Below are positions 1-9,767 of a DNA stretch of 64,000 nt, one piece after another; positions within the stretch are counted from its first letter, which is position 1; each line of letters begins with the position of its first letter. This DNA comes from Pseudomonas sp. G34. GTDB taxonomy: Bacteria > Pseudomonadota > Gammaproteobacteria > Pseudomonadales > Pseudomonadaceae. The stretch is taken from positions 150,050 through 214,049 of the forward strand of contig NZ_JAVHZV010000018.1 of assembly GCF_031119625.1 (NCBI RefSeq), in the 5' to 3' direction. The position numbers and the translations under genes are program-made. The notes under the pieces were generated by a model. That model saw only the letters and a list, made by a program, of their open reading frames with translations. It was not told the origin of the DNA and made no database searches.

Positions 1-1953
1 GATACACACGGTGGCGGCGAAGGAGCGGAAGGTGATCAGGCACATGATGCCGACGCACAGGTACACCAGCACCAGAATCAGCAACTCGGAGGTGCTGATC
101 ACTTCGTTGGTTGCCGCCTCGATACCGGCGTTACCGGCGGCCAGCAGGAACTCCACGTTGTCGGACTCGTGCTCGGCGACGAAGCCCTCGACCGCCGCCA
201 CCGCACGCTTGAGCGTCTCGGCCTTGTGGTCTTCGAGGAACACCAGCACCGGCGCCACCGAGCAGTCGGCGTTGTACAGGCCGTCCGCGCGGGCGATGGA
301 GTTGTTGAGCACGTCGGGGTTGCGCGACAGGGTTTCCCATTTCAGGTTGCCCTCGTTCATGCCCTTGATCACCTGGCGCGACACGCTGACCATGGAGATC
401 GCCGACTGCACGCCGGGCGTGTTGTCCATGGTCCACATCAGCTCGTCCATGGCGGCCATGGCCTCGTAGGTCGAGCAGCCTTCGGGCGCGGTCTTGACCA
501 TGACCACCAGCACGTCGGAGCTGGTCGAGTAGTTGCGGATCACGAAGTCGTTATCCAGGTTGTAGCGCGAGTCCGGGCGCAGCTCCGGCGCGCCCTGGTC
601 GAGGTCGCCGACCTGCAGATACTGGTACTGGTACCAGAACCCGCCCACGGCAGCGACCAGTGCCAGGCTCACGGAGATCGGCGCTACCTTGGCACTGGCG
701 AAGTTGGACAGCCGCCGCCAGAACGGGTGTTCGCTGACCGCATCGCGCTTGCTGCGCTCCACGGCCTTCTTGCTGATACCGATGTAGGAAATCGCCACCG
801 GCAGCAGGATCAGGTTGGTGAACACGATCACTGCCACACCGATCGAGGCGCCGATGGCCAGCTCGCGGATCACCCCGATATCGATCAGCAGCAGGGTGAT
901 GAAGCCCACGGCATCGGCGAGGATGGCGATCATCCCCGGCAGGAACAGCTGGCGGAAGGTCAGCCGCGCAGCCATCAGTGGCGTGTCCGCCGCGCTGGAT
1001 TGCAGGGCGATGCCGTTGATCTTCTGCACGCCGTGGGAAATGCCGATGGCGAAGATCAAAAACGGCACCAGCATCGAATAGGGGTCGATGCCGAAGCCCA
1101 CCGTGTGCATCAGGCCCAACTGCCACCCCACCGCCACCAATGTGGTGATCACCACGGCGATGGTGCTGCGGATGCACCAGGTGAACCAGTACAGCAGCAC
1201 GAAGGTGATCAGCAGGGCGACGCCAAAGAACAGCGCGACCATCATCAGGCCATCGATCAGGTCACCGACCTTCTTGGCGAAACCGATGATATGGATCTGC
1301 ACGTCCGGGTTCTGCGCCTGGTACTTGCTGCGGATCTTTTCTTCGAGCTGGTGGGAGAACTGCTGGTAATCGAGCTTGATCAGGCGGCCCTGGTCTTCAG
1401 GGTCCGGGTAGGACTCGAGCAGCGGCACGTCGATGATGCTGGACTTGAAGTTGTTGGCCACCAGGCGGCCGATCTGCCCGGACTTGAGCACGTTGCCGCG
1501 CAGCTCTTCGAGGCTTTGCGCGCTGCCGTCGTAGGTCTGCGGAATCACCTCGCCTCCGGCGAAGCCTTCCTCGGTCACTTCGGTCCAGCGCACGCTGGGG
1601 CTCCACAGCGACTTCAGGCCGGAGCGGTCGACGCCCGGGATGTAGAACACCTCGTCGTGGATCTGCCGCAGGGTTTCCATGTACGACTGGCTGAAGATAT
1701 CGCCGTCCTTGGCCTCCACGGCAATCCGCACGGTATTGCCGAGGTTCGCCAGGTCGTTGCGGTGCTCCATCATGTTCTGGATGAACGGATGACTGAGCGG
1801 AATCATCTTCTCGAAGCTGGTCGACGGGCGCACCTGGGTGGCCTGGTAGAACAGGAAGACACTGACCAGCAGGCAGATCAGGATCACTGCGGGTCGGTTG
1901 TTGAAGATCAGGCGCTCCAGCAGGCTGGCCTTGTCTTGATCAAGGTTACTCAT
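1..1953 (-). CDS. RND/MMPL-family transporter, 3' end cut by window edge
   Basis: Reading from ATG at 1953, the frame stays open for 651 codons to the window edge, so the C-terminus is missing. The product starts MSNLDQDKASLLERLIFNNR and has a first membrane segment at about residues 18-34. A large periplasmic domain follows, then a hydrophobic block with several helices (around VGDLIDGLMMVALFFGVALL and SMLVPFLIFAIGISHGVQK), a second periplasmic domain and the start of another membrane block. This duplicated layout is the RND superfamily plan, closest to the MMPL/hopanoid-lipid exporters. It is the last gene of the minus-strand run DUF1302-DUF1329-Ycf48-RND, 19 bp after the Ycf48-like gene. 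By family it is a proton-driven inner-membrane exporter of a hydrophobic molecule; the substrate is unknown. Confidence 0.85.
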   Translation of the reverse strand, partial: MSNLDQDKASLLERLIFNNRPAVILICLLVSVFLFYQATQVRPSTSFEKMIPLSHPFIQNMMEHRNDLANLGNTVRIAVEAKDGDIFSQSYMETLRQIHDEVFYIPGVDRSGLKSLWSPSVRWTEVTEEGFAGGEVIPQTYDGSAQSLEELRGNVLKSGQIGRLVANNFKSSIIDVPLLESYPDPEDQGRLIKLDYQQFSHQLEEKIRSKYQAQNPDVQIHIIGFAKKVGDLIDGLMMVALFFGVALLITFVLLYWFTWCIRSTIAVVITTLVAVGWQLGLMHTVGFGIDPYSMLVPFLIFAIGISHGVQKINGIALQSSAADTPLMAARLTFRQLFLPGMIAILADAVGFITLLLIDIGVIRELAIGASIGVAVIVFTNLILLPVAISYIGISKKAVERSKRDAVSEHPFWRRLSNFASAKVAPISVSLALVAAVGGFWYQYQYLQVGDLDQGAPELRPDSRYNLDNDFVIRNYSTSSDVLVVMVKTAPEGCSTYEAMAAMDELMWTMDNTPGVQSAISMVSVSRQVIKGMNEGNLKWETLSRNPDVLNNSIARADGLYNADCSVAPVLVFLEDHKAETLKRAVAAVEGFVAEHESDNVEFLLAAGNAGIEAATNEVISTSELLILVLVYLCVGIMCLITFRSFAATVCI

Positions 1954-1972
1954 CGAACACTACCCCAGCTTG

Positions 1973-3016
1973 TTATTGTTGGCCTGGATTGGCACCGGTC
2001 TCGGTGGTCAGGCGTACACCGCCCTGCCCGACCAGCACCAATTTGCCGTCTGCACCCGCGGTGACGCCCGCCAGGGATACTCGATCCGGGCGGTTGAACA
2101 CGCTGAAGCTGTTGCCGTGATCGGTACTGCGCAACACGCTGCCACCATGGCCGACCACCACGATGCTGCCGTCGCCCAGCGTGGCCGCACTGGCCAGGCC
2201 GAACTCCAGGTCGGCGCCGCTGGCGGTGGCCAGTGCCACCTGCTGCCAGGTCTCGCCCGCGTCCGTGGAATGGAACAGATGCCCGCGCAGGCCGAACACC
2301 AGCAGGCCACTGGGCTCGCCGCTGGCGATCACGCCGAACAGCGAGCCCTGGTAGGGACCTTCCAGGGTTTCCCAGGTTGCGCCGCCATCGGTGGAGCGAA
2401 ACAGGCTACCCATCTCGCCGACGATAAACAGGCCGGCGCCCGGCACGTCGGCGATGGCGTTGAGGTGATAGGTGTCTTGGTTGTCGAGGCGATCGCTGAC
2501 GTCGTCCCAGGTGCTGCCGCCATCAGTGGTTGCCAGTAGCGCACCGTAGGCGCCGATGGCGAAACCGTGCTGGGCATCCTTGAACCAGACGTCGAGCAAT
2601 GGGGCCTCGCGTTGCAGGTCTTCGAACTGCTTGCTCCAGGTCGCGCCGCCGTCGCTGCTCGCCAGGATCAGCGCGTCGTGGCCGACCGTCCAGCCATGCT
2701 GGTCATCGACGAAGAACACCGCGGTGAGCATCTGCCGGGTCGGCACCTTGGCCTGGGTCCAGTTGGCGCCGTCATCGTCGGAGTACAGCACGTGGCCGCG
2801 CTCGCCGACCGCCACCAGGCGCTTGCCGGCATGGGCGACATCGAGCAGCAGGCTCGAAACGGCGCGGGCCGAGGGCACCGAGAAGCTTGCCGCGTCGGCG
2901 TCAGCGGCCTGGACGAGCGGCGTGGCGCCCAGCAGCAGCGAACACAGCGCCAATGCCTGCAGCACGGGCCGGGCGATCTTACCGCTTCGGGTGCGCCGCA
3001 CGATGGGCTCACTCAT
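1973..3016 (-). CDS. Ycf48/Hcf136-like beta-propeller protein, exported
   Basis: The 347-residue protein has an N-terminal signal peptide (hydrophobic stretch ending near LVQAADA), then repeated short motifs such as GTTWE/GATWSKQ, D-G-G-x-T-W and DHGNS typical of BNR/Ycf48 propeller blades. In plastids and cyanobacteria Ycf48 assists photosystem II assembly. In Pseudomonas, relatives sit beside RND transporters and have no photosynthetic role; a periplasmic scaffold for the partner RND protein is inference. ATG 3016 is preferred over an in-frame TTG six bases upstream because GGGAG lies six bases before ATG. Third gene of its operon. Confidence 0.85.
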   Translation of the reverse strand: MSEPIVRRTRSGKIARPVLQALALCSLLLGATPLVQAADADAASFSVPSARAVSSLLLDVAHAGKRLVAVGERGHVLYSDDDGANWTQAKVPTRQMLTAVFFVDDQHGWTVGHDALILASSDGGATWSKQFEDLQREAPLLDVWFKDAQHGFAIGAYGALLATTDGGSTWDDVSDRLDNQDTYHLNAIADVPGAGLFIVGEMGSLFRSTDGGATWETLEGPYQGSLFGVIASGEPSGLLVFGLRGHLFHSTDAGETWQQVALATASGADLEFGLASAATLGDGSIVVVGHGGSVLRSTDHGNSFSVFNRPDRVSLAGVTAGADGKLVLVGQGGVRLTTETGANPGQQ

Positions 3017-3178
3017 ACACAACTCCCCTTTGTTCTTGTTATTTAGCGCCTGCTCGGCGCCGCCTATGCTATCGGCGTTTGCGGAACATGGTAGCCACCA
3101 CGATCTGCTGTTTTGTAAGAAAAAGCCCGTGTTATCGACCGCGCGAATGCCTGCCGCACGGCCCGCGCCACCTCGGCC

Positions 3179-4540
3179 TCAGCGGGTGCCACGGCGGCGC
3201 AGCTGGGCCGGCGTGAAGTAGCCATCATCGGCAGTCGGCTGGCTGAAGTCGATGGTGTTGGCTTCCTCGTTGTCCAGATTCTGCACGTGGTAGCGGCGCG
3301 CCTGCAGGTCATGGAACACGTCCAGTGCAGACCAGGTAGTCGGCAGCTCGTAATAGTTCTTCAGGTAGGCCATCGATACGCGCCACAGCTCGCCACGGCC
3401 ATCGTACTGATCGACCACGGCGGCCTGCCAGCTGTCTTCGTCCAGGTACAGGGTACGCTTGGAATAGATATGCCGGGCGCCGCTCTTGAGCGTGCCCTCC
3501 ACCACCCACACACGGTGCAGCTCGTAGCGCGTGTAGGCCGGGTTGAGATGGCCGACCTGCAGCAGATCCTTGTACTTCACCTGCGCGCTGGTGAGCTTGT
3601 AGCTGTTGTAGGGAATGTAGATTTCCCGCTTGCCGAGCAGCTTCCAGTCGTAGCGATCCGGGGCGCCGTTGAACATGTCGGTGTCATCGGCGGTACGCAG
3701 GCCGTCGGCAGCGGAGATCGGCGTGTCATAAGCCAGGTTTGGCGCGCGGCGCACACGGCGCTGGCCGGCGTTGTAGCCCCAGGCCTGCCGCGGCTGCTTG
3801 ACCTGGTCCAGGGTCTCGTGCACCAGCACCGCGCCACCGGCCAGCCGCGCCGGGCTGCGGGTTGCCGACAGGTAGTAGAACAGGATGTTGTTGAGGCTGG
3901 CGTAGCTGCCTTTCGGGTCGTAGAACTTGAACAGCGCTTCCTGCTGCGAGGTGACCAGCGAATAGGAGCCGTTGCGCTGCACCGCCACTTCCGAAGCGCG
4001 GCGCACCACGTAGGTGCCACGGTAGCGGGCGATGTGATTCCACAGGGCCTCGACGCCATTCTGTGGAATCGGGAACGGGATGCCGCCGAAGGCATCGGCA
4101 AAGCCGTTACCGCCGTCGAGCAGTTTGGCGCTGACCGCGTTCTTCGCGGTGTTGTCGTACACCCACTGCGGCGCCGAGCCGGAGCGGCGGCTGGGGTAGA
4201 CCGGCATCTGGAAGCTATCCGGATAGGTCTCGAACAACGCCACCTGCCCCGGCGTCAGCTGATCGCGGTACTGGGCCAGGTTGGCGCGGGTGATGGTGAA
4301 CAGCGGCTTGTCAGCGGCGAACGGGTCGATATGGTGGGTGCCCGAGCCCTTGTAGCCGGCCGGCGCCTGGGTGATGCCGCCGCTCCACGGGGGAATGCTG
4401 CCGGCGGCGTTGCCAGCTTTTTCAGCGCCCAGCGGCGTCAGGCTGCTGCCGAGCTTGGCAGCCTCCTGCGGCGACACGGCCGCCATGCTGTTGCCGGCCA
4501 GCAGCACCAGCGCGACGGCGACACCCTTGATGTTCAGCAT
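3179..4540 (-). CDS. DUF1329 outer-membrane/periplasmic protein
   Basis: 453 residues starting MLNIKGVAVALVLLAGNSMA, a signal peptide, followed by the DUF1329 domain over nearly the whole mature chain (for example IPPWSGGITQAPAGYKGSG and QAWGYNAGQRRVRRAP). DUF1329 proteins are related in fold to LolA/LolB-type lipoprotein carriers, so binding a lipid or other hydrophobic ligand is plausible. The gene lies 15 bp downstream of DUF1302, and the pair is a recurrent gene couple in Pseudomonas and relatives. No enzymatic motif is visible. The 162 bp between this gene and the Ycf48-like gene shows no clear terminator. Confidence 0.88.
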   Translation of the reverse strand: MLNIKGVAVALVLLAGNSMAAVSPQEAAKLGSSLTPLGAEKAGNAAGSIPPWSGGITQAPAGYKGSGTHHIDPFAADKPLFTITRANLAQYRDQLTPGQVALFETYPDSFQMPVYPSRRSGSAPQWVYDNTAKNAVSAKLLDGGNGFADAFGGIPFPIPQNGVEALWNHIARYRGTYVVRRASEVAVQRNGSYSLVTSQQEALFKFYDPKGSYASLNNILFYYLSATRSPARLAGGAVLVHETLDQVKQPRQAWGYNAGQRRVRRAPNLAYDTPISAADGLRTADDTDMFNGAPDRYDWKLLGKREIYIPYNSYKLTSAQVKYKDLLQVGHLNPAYTRYELHRVWVVEGTLKSGARHIYSKRTLYLDEDSWQAAVVDQYDGRGELWRVSMAYLKNYYELPTTWSALDVFHDLQARRYHVQNLDNEEANTIDFSQPTADDGYFTPAQLRRRGTR

Positions 4541-4555
4541 GCTGTTTCCCCGTGG

Positions 4556-6520
4556 TCAGAAAGAGTATTTGACGTTGAAGCCGACGTTGTCGCGGTCGCG
4601 CACGCCGTTGTTATTACCACCGCCGGAGAACTCGGTGTACTGCAGTTCGGCTTCCAGGCTGTTCATGTAGGCCGCCTTGACGCCGAGGGTGTAGGCCTTG
4701 CGGCCCTCGATGAAACGCCCGGTCTGGTAGGAGTTGCCCTCGAAATCATCACGATAGACGACGAAGGGCGACAGGTTCACCCCTGCAAACACGTCGTTCC
4801 AGGTGCCCGACAGCGCCAGGGTGTAGCCGTAGGCATTCTTGTTGACCTGGTAGCTGCGCCCGTAGCCGAACACGTAGGACGAATCGCCGCGCCCCGAGTA
4901 ATAGCGGGTCGAGCCATCGAAAGCGGTGTATTTCAGGTCGCTGCCGCGCAGGTGTTCGGAGGCCAGTTCGGCGACCCCGGTCAGCGCATCGAAGCCCAGC
5001 GACGGGCCGAAGTTGTAGATGCTGCCCAGCGAGGCGTTGAAGGCCTCGACGCGCTCGTAGTTGTGGATTTCATCACCCAGCTGTAGGGTCTGGCCACCGA
5101 TGTTGCCCTGCTGGCCCTGCACCAGGCGCGGCGCCTGGCGCAGCAGATCGCCGAGCAGGTCGTTGGTGGCAGCCACGCCGATTGGCAGGTTCGGCCGGTA
5201 GGCCAGTTCACCGAACACCGAGGCATCGCCCAGGGTGGTGTTGAAGCTGAAGCCATACATGCGGATGTTCTCCACATACTCGCGGCGAGCATTGACCTGG
5301 TTGGCGGCATCCACGGTGGCGGCGCCGTTGACCAACCCCAGCAGGTTCTGCGCCGGCACGCTGCCAGCGCCCGCGGCGGCGAGCAACGCCCCATAGCTGG
5401 GAAAGCCGCCGCCACTGGCGGCGCTGGTAATGGCATCCAGATTCAGACCGGAGAAGCCATCCAGGTCGGCATGCAGCGTTGGCTCCTTGGCGTGGTAGTT
5501 GACGAAATAGAAACCGAATTCGGTGGAATTGAGTTGCTCGGCGATATAGCGAAAGGCGACGCCGAACTGACCGTCATCCTTGGCCTCGATATCCGAGCCG
5601 ATGCTGGCGACCTTGAAGTAGCCATTGCTGTCGAGGTACTCGCTGCCCTGCAGCCCGCCGACGCCAAGGGCACTCAGGCCGGCGTAGTTGCCTCGGAAGG
5701 CGGCGCTGCCCAGGGCGGCGTTGCGGGTGTAGGCGGTGCTGCCGCCTTCGGCGAACAGATCGGTCTCGGCAAAATAGCTGCCCACCGGATCGATGGCGGT
5801 TTCCTTCCACTTGAACTGGTAGAAGGTTTCCATCGACAGGTTGTCGGTCAGGCCGATATTGAAGCTGACCGCCTCGACGGGGATCAGCACTTCCTTGAGT
5901 TCAGCGCCCGGCAGGCGGAAACGGGCGCCGTCCACCGGGTTGCTGGTGTTCACCCCACCGCGGTAGAACAGCCCTTCGCCCCAGTTGAACACCTGGCGGC
6001 CCAGGCGCGCGCTGACCAGGTGCTCGGCGAGGTCCCAGTTGCCGTAGAGGTAGGCATCGAGAATCTGCGCGTCGCGACCGGCGGCGTGCCGCGTGTCGCG
6101 GGTAAAACGATCATTGTTGGGGCTGTTCTGGCTGGGCTGAGCGCTGCGGTTGCCGCTGTAGTAGTCGTTGCGCTTGTCCATGATCTGCGTGTCATAGAAC
6201 GCCGTGCCGCGCACGAACAGCCCGTAGTTCTGGTAGTTCATCTCCAGATCCGAGGTGATCTTGAACACTTCCGAGGCCAGGCCGGTGTCGAAGTTGCGGT
6301 TGCCGTCGTTGACGTTGACGTCGTCGTTGCCCCGGCTCTGCCCCTGCACACGCCACAGCTGCCCGTAGGACAACGTGGTGTCCAGCGAACCGCTGACCTC
6401 GTTATCGGCAAAGCTGAACTCCACCGCCTGCACGGGCGCGGCAGCCAGCAACGGCAGCATGCTGGCCAGGGCAAAACCGGCCTTTGCCCGCTGGGGCTGC
6501 TCAAGGGACTTGATACGCAT
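4556..6520 (-). CDS. DUF1302 outer-membrane protein, first gene of operon
   Basis: 654 residues from ATG 6520, preceded by GGAG ten bases upstream. In-frame codons continue to 6622, but the upstream start candidates lack a ribosome site, and the predicted sigma-54 start point near 6625 leaves room for a leader. The signal peptide ends near APVQAVEF. The mature part is rich in alternating beta-strand patterns and ends in a C-terminal aromatic (VGFNVKYSF), the usual beta-barrel sorting signal. DUF1302 proteins are therefore taken as outer-membrane barrels. Together with DUF1329, the Ycf48-like protein and the RND exporter it could form an envelope-spanning route for a hydrophobic compound; that role is inferred. 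Confidence 0.88.
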   Translation of the reverse strand: MRIKSLEQPQRAKAGFALASMLPLLAAAPVQAVEFSFADNEVSGSLDTTLSYGQLWRVQGQSRGNDDVNVNDGNRNFDTGLASEVFKITSDLEMNYQNYGLFVRGTAFYDTQIMDKRNDYYSGNRSAQPSQNSPNNDRFTRDTRHAAGRDAQILDAYLYGNWDLAEHLVSARLGRQVFNWGEGLFYRGGVNTSNPVDGARFRLPGAELKEVLIPVEAVSFNIGLTDNLSMETFYQFKWKETAIDPVGSYFAETDLFAEGGSTAYTRNAALGSAAFRGNYAGLSALGVGGLQGSEYLDSNGYFKVASIGSDIEAKDDGQFGVAFRYIAEQLNSTEFGFYFVNYHAKEPTLHADLDGFSGLNLDAITSAASGGGFPSYGALLAAAGAGSVPAQNLLGLVNGAATVDAANQVNARREYVENIRMYGFSFNTTLGDASVFGELAYRPNLPIGVAATNDLLGDLLRQAPRLVQGQQGNIGGQTLQLGDEIHNYERVEAFNASLGSIYNFGPSLGFDALTGVAELASEHLRGSDLKYTAFDGSTRYYSGRGDSSYVFGYGRSYQVNKNAYGYTLALSGTWNDVFAGVNLSPFVVYRDDFEGNSYQTGRFIEGRKAYTLGVKAAYMNSLEAELQYTEFSGGGNNNGVRDRDNVGFNVKYSF

Positions 6521-6634
6521 TGAATCGCTACTCCGCAGACAGTCAGTCATTGTTCGTTGCGGCCCATTTTCCGATGGGCCTGGCGAGATACCCGTTGATG
6601 ACCTTGGACTGGCTGGCGTCACTGCCTAGTGCAG

Positions 6635-6650
6635 TGCAACCTTGGTGCCA
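6635..6650 (-). promoter_or_regulatory. Sigma-54 (-24/-12) promoter of the DUF1302 operon
   Basis: On the minus strand the bases read TGGCAC-N5-TTGCA, an exact match to the core RpoN consensus with the correct 5-base spacer. It lies 115 bp upstream of the DUF1302 start codon and points at it. Transcription would begin near 6625. Expression should then require an enhancer-binding activator. Confidence 0.8.
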
Positions 6651-6892
6651 ATTCAAACGATCGTATTAGCTGAAAGTGCTTTTCTAGAGCAGCTCCGTAG
6701 CGTCGCTTTGTGACTGGTCGGCCACTGACCAGCTGCACCCCGATATCCACCCAGAATCGCTCAAAAGACCTTTCAGCACGCTGTCGAAACGCCGCACAGG
6801 CGGTAAAAAAAACCGGCCATATGCCAGCATCAGGAAAGCGGGCGCGATATTAAGTGTGTGGCCGGGCGCAGGGATAGCTTTTCATTCCCTGA

Positions 6893-6932
6893 GGTAACAG
6901 AAAGTTGTTACCACGCAAGCCGCTGGTAACAA
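6893..6932. promoter_or_regulatory. GGTAACA inverted-repeat cluster, candidate enhancer site
   Basis: Three half-sites occur in 40 bp: GGTAACA (6893-6899), TTGTTACC (6905-6912) and GGTAACAA (6925-6932). They form two overlapping dyads (7-bp arms with a 6-bp gap, then 8-bp arms with a 12-bp gap). The cluster lies roughly 270-300 bp upstream of the sigma-54 start site, a position suited to a bacterial enhancer-binding protein. The cognate activator is not in the window. Confidence 0.55.
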
Positions 6933-6998
6933 CGCAAGGGGCATCAGGGTGGGGCTGGTGGCGTCCAGAACGGACACCGGAGGGGCAGGCTGCACCTG

Positions 6999-7030
6999 CT
7001 GCCCGAAGCGGCCGACGCCGCCTCGGGCAG
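6999..7030 (-). terminator. Hairpin after pepN
   Basis: CTGCCCGA and TCGGGCAG form an 8-bp perfect stem that continues inward as GCGGC/GCCGC around CGAC. It begins just past the pepN stop. No T-run follows, so termination is uncertain. The remaining bases of 6521-7034 hold the sigma-54 promoter, the GGTAACA cluster and an A8 tract near 6808. Confidence 0.4.
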
Positions 7031-7034
7031 AGCC

Positions 7035-9698
7035 TCAGGCGAGGCTCTTGCTGACCACTTCGTAAACGTCGGGCGACAGCTCACCGGAAGCGAGAATGCG
7101 CTCCAGCTCGGCCTTCATCAGCGCCTGGCGCGCAGGGCCGTATTTGCGCCAGCGGGTCAGTGGCGCCAGCAGGCGCGAGGCGATCTGCGGGTTCAGCGCA
7201 TTGAGCACGATCACCTGGTCGGCCAGGAAGCGGTAGCCGCTGCCGTCGATGGCATGGAAGTTCACCAGGTTCTGCCCGGCGAAGGCGCTGATCAGCGCGC
7301 GCACCTTGTTGGGGTTCTTCAAGGTGAACGCCGGGTGCTCCATCAGCGCCTGCACGCGGGCCAGGCCACCCGGCAAGGTGCTGGCGGCCTGCACGCTGAA
7401 CCACTGGTCCATGACCAAGGCGTTGTCCTTGAATTGCTCGGCGAAGGCTTCGAGCGCCTTGCTGCGCTCGGCCTCGAACGGCGAGTTGACCAGCACCGCC
7501 AGGGCAGTCAGGCGCTCGGTCATGTTGTCGCTGCTCTCGAACTGATCGAGGGCCGCGGCCAGCACCTGGGGCTGGTCACCGAGCATCAGGTAGGACAGCG
7601 CGATGTTCTGCAGCGCGCGGCGGGCGAAATGCTCGGCTTCGGCGACGTAAGGCGTGTTGCGCGAAATCTCGCGGTTGGCCTGGTAACGCTGCCACAGCGG
7701 CTCGAACAGCGCCTCGGCCAACTGCTGGCGGGCGAACTCGCGGGCGCCATGAATGGCGTCGACGTCGGCCACGTCGCTGATCTCGGTGAGGTAGGCCTCA
7801 CCGGGCAGCGAGAGCATCTCGGCAACCATGGCCTGATCCAGCGAATCGTCCTGCAGCAAGGTGCGCAGTGCGCTGACCAGGCGCCCATCGAGCACCAGCG
7901 CTTCGCCGCGCTGGTATTGGCCGATCAGCTCCTGCAGCACCTGCACGCTGAGCTGCTGGCCGGCCTCCCAGCGGTTGAAGCCGTCGCTGTCGTGCTGCAT
8001 GAGGAACATCAGCTGGTCACGGTCGTAGGCGAAGTGCAGCTTCACCGGTGCACTGAAGCCGCGCAGCAGCGACGGCAGCGGCTTCTCGGCCATGTCGACG
8101 AAGGTGAACGACTGCTGCGCCTCGGTGACCGACAGCACGCGGTTGCTCCCCACGGCAGCGACCTCGCCCTGCAGGCGCAGCGGCAGGTCATTGCCCTGCC
8201 CGTCCAGCAAGCCCAGCTCCACCGGAATCACGAACGGCAGCTTGCTGCTCGCGCTCTGCCCCGGCGTGGCCGGGCAGCTCTGGGTGAAGCTCAGGGTGTA
8301 GGTTTGCGCGGCAGCATCGTAGCTTTCGCTGACGGCCAGGCGCGGCGTGCCGGCCTGGGTGTACCAGCGCTTGAACTGGGTCAGGTCCTGGCCGCTGGCA
8401 TCCTCCATGGCCTTGACGAAATCGTCGCAGGTCACGGCCTGGCCGTCGTGGCGCTCGAAGTACAGGTCCGAGCCCTTGCGGAACGCCTCGGCGCCGAGCA
8501 GGGTGTGGATCATGCGCAGCACTTCGGCACCCTTCTCGTAGATGGTCAGGGTGTAGAAGTTGGAGATTTCCATGTACGCATCCGGGCGCACCGGGTGGGC
8601 CATAGGGCCGGCGTCTTCGGCGAACTGGTGGGTGCGCAGGTAGGCGACGTCCTGGATGCGCTTGACCGTGGCCGAGTTCATGTCCGCCGAGAAGGCGGCA
8701 TCACGGAACACCGTGAAGCCTTCCTTGAGCGACAGCTGGAACCAGTCGCGGCAGGTCACCCGGTTGCCGGACCAGTTGTGGAAGTACTCGTGGGCGACGA
8801 TCGCCTCGACGCGCTGGTGGGCGGCGTCGGTAGCGGTTTCGGCACGGGCCAGCACGGCGCTGGAGTTGAAGATGTTGAGGCCCTTGTTCTCCATGGCGCC
8901 CATGTTGAAGTCATTGACCGCGACGATCATGAAGATGTCCAGGTCGTACTCGCGGCCATACACCTCTTCGTCCCACTTCATGGACTTCTTCAGGCTGTCC
9001 ATGGCGTGCTGCACCTTGTCGATGTTTTCCGGCTCGACGTAGATGCGCAGCGTCACTTCACGGGCGCTCATGGTGGTGAACTTGTCTTCCACGCACCACA
9101 GGTCACCGGCCACCAGGGCGAACAGGTAGGCCGGCTTCTTGAACGGGTCTTCCCAGGTCGCCCAGTGGCGACCATCGCCCTCCTCGCCGCTGGCAATCGG
9201 GTTGCCGTTGGAGAGCAGGATCGGGTACTTCTGCTTGTCGCCGCTGAGCGTGGTGGTGAAGCTGCTCATCACGTCCGGGCGGTCGAGGTAGTAGGTGATC
9301 TTGCGGAAACCCTCGGCCTCGCACTGGGTGCAGAACATGCCGCTGGACTTGTACAGCCCTTCCAGCGCGGTGTTGCTTTCCGGGTGGATGCGCACCGTGC
9401 TGTCGATCACGAAGCTGGCCTGGGTGGGCTGCACGCTGAGCGTGCTGTCGGTCAGCTGATAGTCGCCGGCAGCCAGTTCGCGGTCATCGAGCTTGAGGTG
9501 CAACAGCTCCAGCTGCTGACCGTCCAGCACCAGGGCCGGCAGTTCGGCCGACAACGCCGGGTTGCGGCGCATCACCAGCTGGGCGTGCACCAGGGTGTGA
9601 TCCTCGAACAGCTCGAAGGTCAGGTGGGTTTCGTCGATCAGGTAATCCGGCGCCTGATAGTCCTTCAGGTAGATGGTCTTGGATTGTTCGGTGCGCAT
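7035..9698 (-). CDS. pepN: Aminopeptidase N
   Basis: 887 residues, the normal length of the Pseudomonas/E. coli PepN type (M1 family zinc metallopeptidase, cytoplasmic). The exopeptidase motif GAMEN is at 267-271, the zinc motif HEYFH at 303-307, and the third ligand Glu at about 326 in LKEGFTVFRD. The C-terminal helical DUF3458-type domain is complete. It removes N-terminal residues from peptides during intracellular protein turnover. Same strand as the DUF2797/DUF1315 pair, but separated by 69 bp. Confidence 0.97.
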   Translation of the reverse strand: MRTEQSKTIYLKDYQAPDYLIDETHLTFELFEDHTLVHAQLVMRRNPALSAELPALVLDGQQLELLHLKLDDRELAAGDYQLTDSTLSVQPTQASFVIDSTVRIHPESNTALEGLYKSSGMFCTQCEAEGFRKITYYLDRPDVMSSFTTTLSGDKQKYPILLSNGNPIASGEEGDGRHWATWEDPFKKPAYLFALVAGDLWCVEDKFTTMSAREVTLRIYVEPENIDKVQHAMDSLKKSMKWDEEVYGREYDLDIFMIVAVNDFNMGAMENKGLNIFNSSAVLARAETATDAAHQRVEAIVAHEYFHNWSGNRVTCRDWFQLSLKEGFTVFRDAAFSADMNSATVKRIQDVAYLRTHQFAEDAGPMAHPVRPDAYMEISNFYTLTIYEKGAEVLRMIHTLLGAEAFRKGSDLYFERHDGQAVTCDDFVKAMEDASGQDLTQFKRWYTQAGTPRLAVSESYDAAAQTYTLSFTQSCPATPGQSASSKLPFVIPVELGLLDGQGNDLPLRLQGEVAAVGSNRVLSVTEAQQSFTFVDMAEKPLPSLLRGFSAPVKLHFAYDRDQLMFLMQHDSDGFNRWEAGQQLSVQVLQELIGQYQRGEALVLDGRLVSALRTLLQDDSLDQAMVAEMLSLPGEAYLTEISDVADVDAIHGAREFARQQLAEALFEPLWQRYQANREISRNTPYVAEAEHFARRALQNIALSYLMLGDQPQVLAAALDQFESSDNMTERLTALAVLVNSPFEAERSKALEAFAEQFKDNALVMDQWFSVQAASTLPGGLARVQALMEHPAFTLKNPNKVRALISAFAGQNLVNFHAIDGSGYRFLADQVIVLNALNPQIASRLLAPLTRWRKYGPARQALMKAELERILASGELSPDVYEVVSKSLA

Positions 9699-9767
9699 GG
9701 GAAACCTCTTCGATGCCGCGCCAGCTGGCGTGGCAGACAGGTGAATGGCGTCAGCCGCGCCTGCCGG

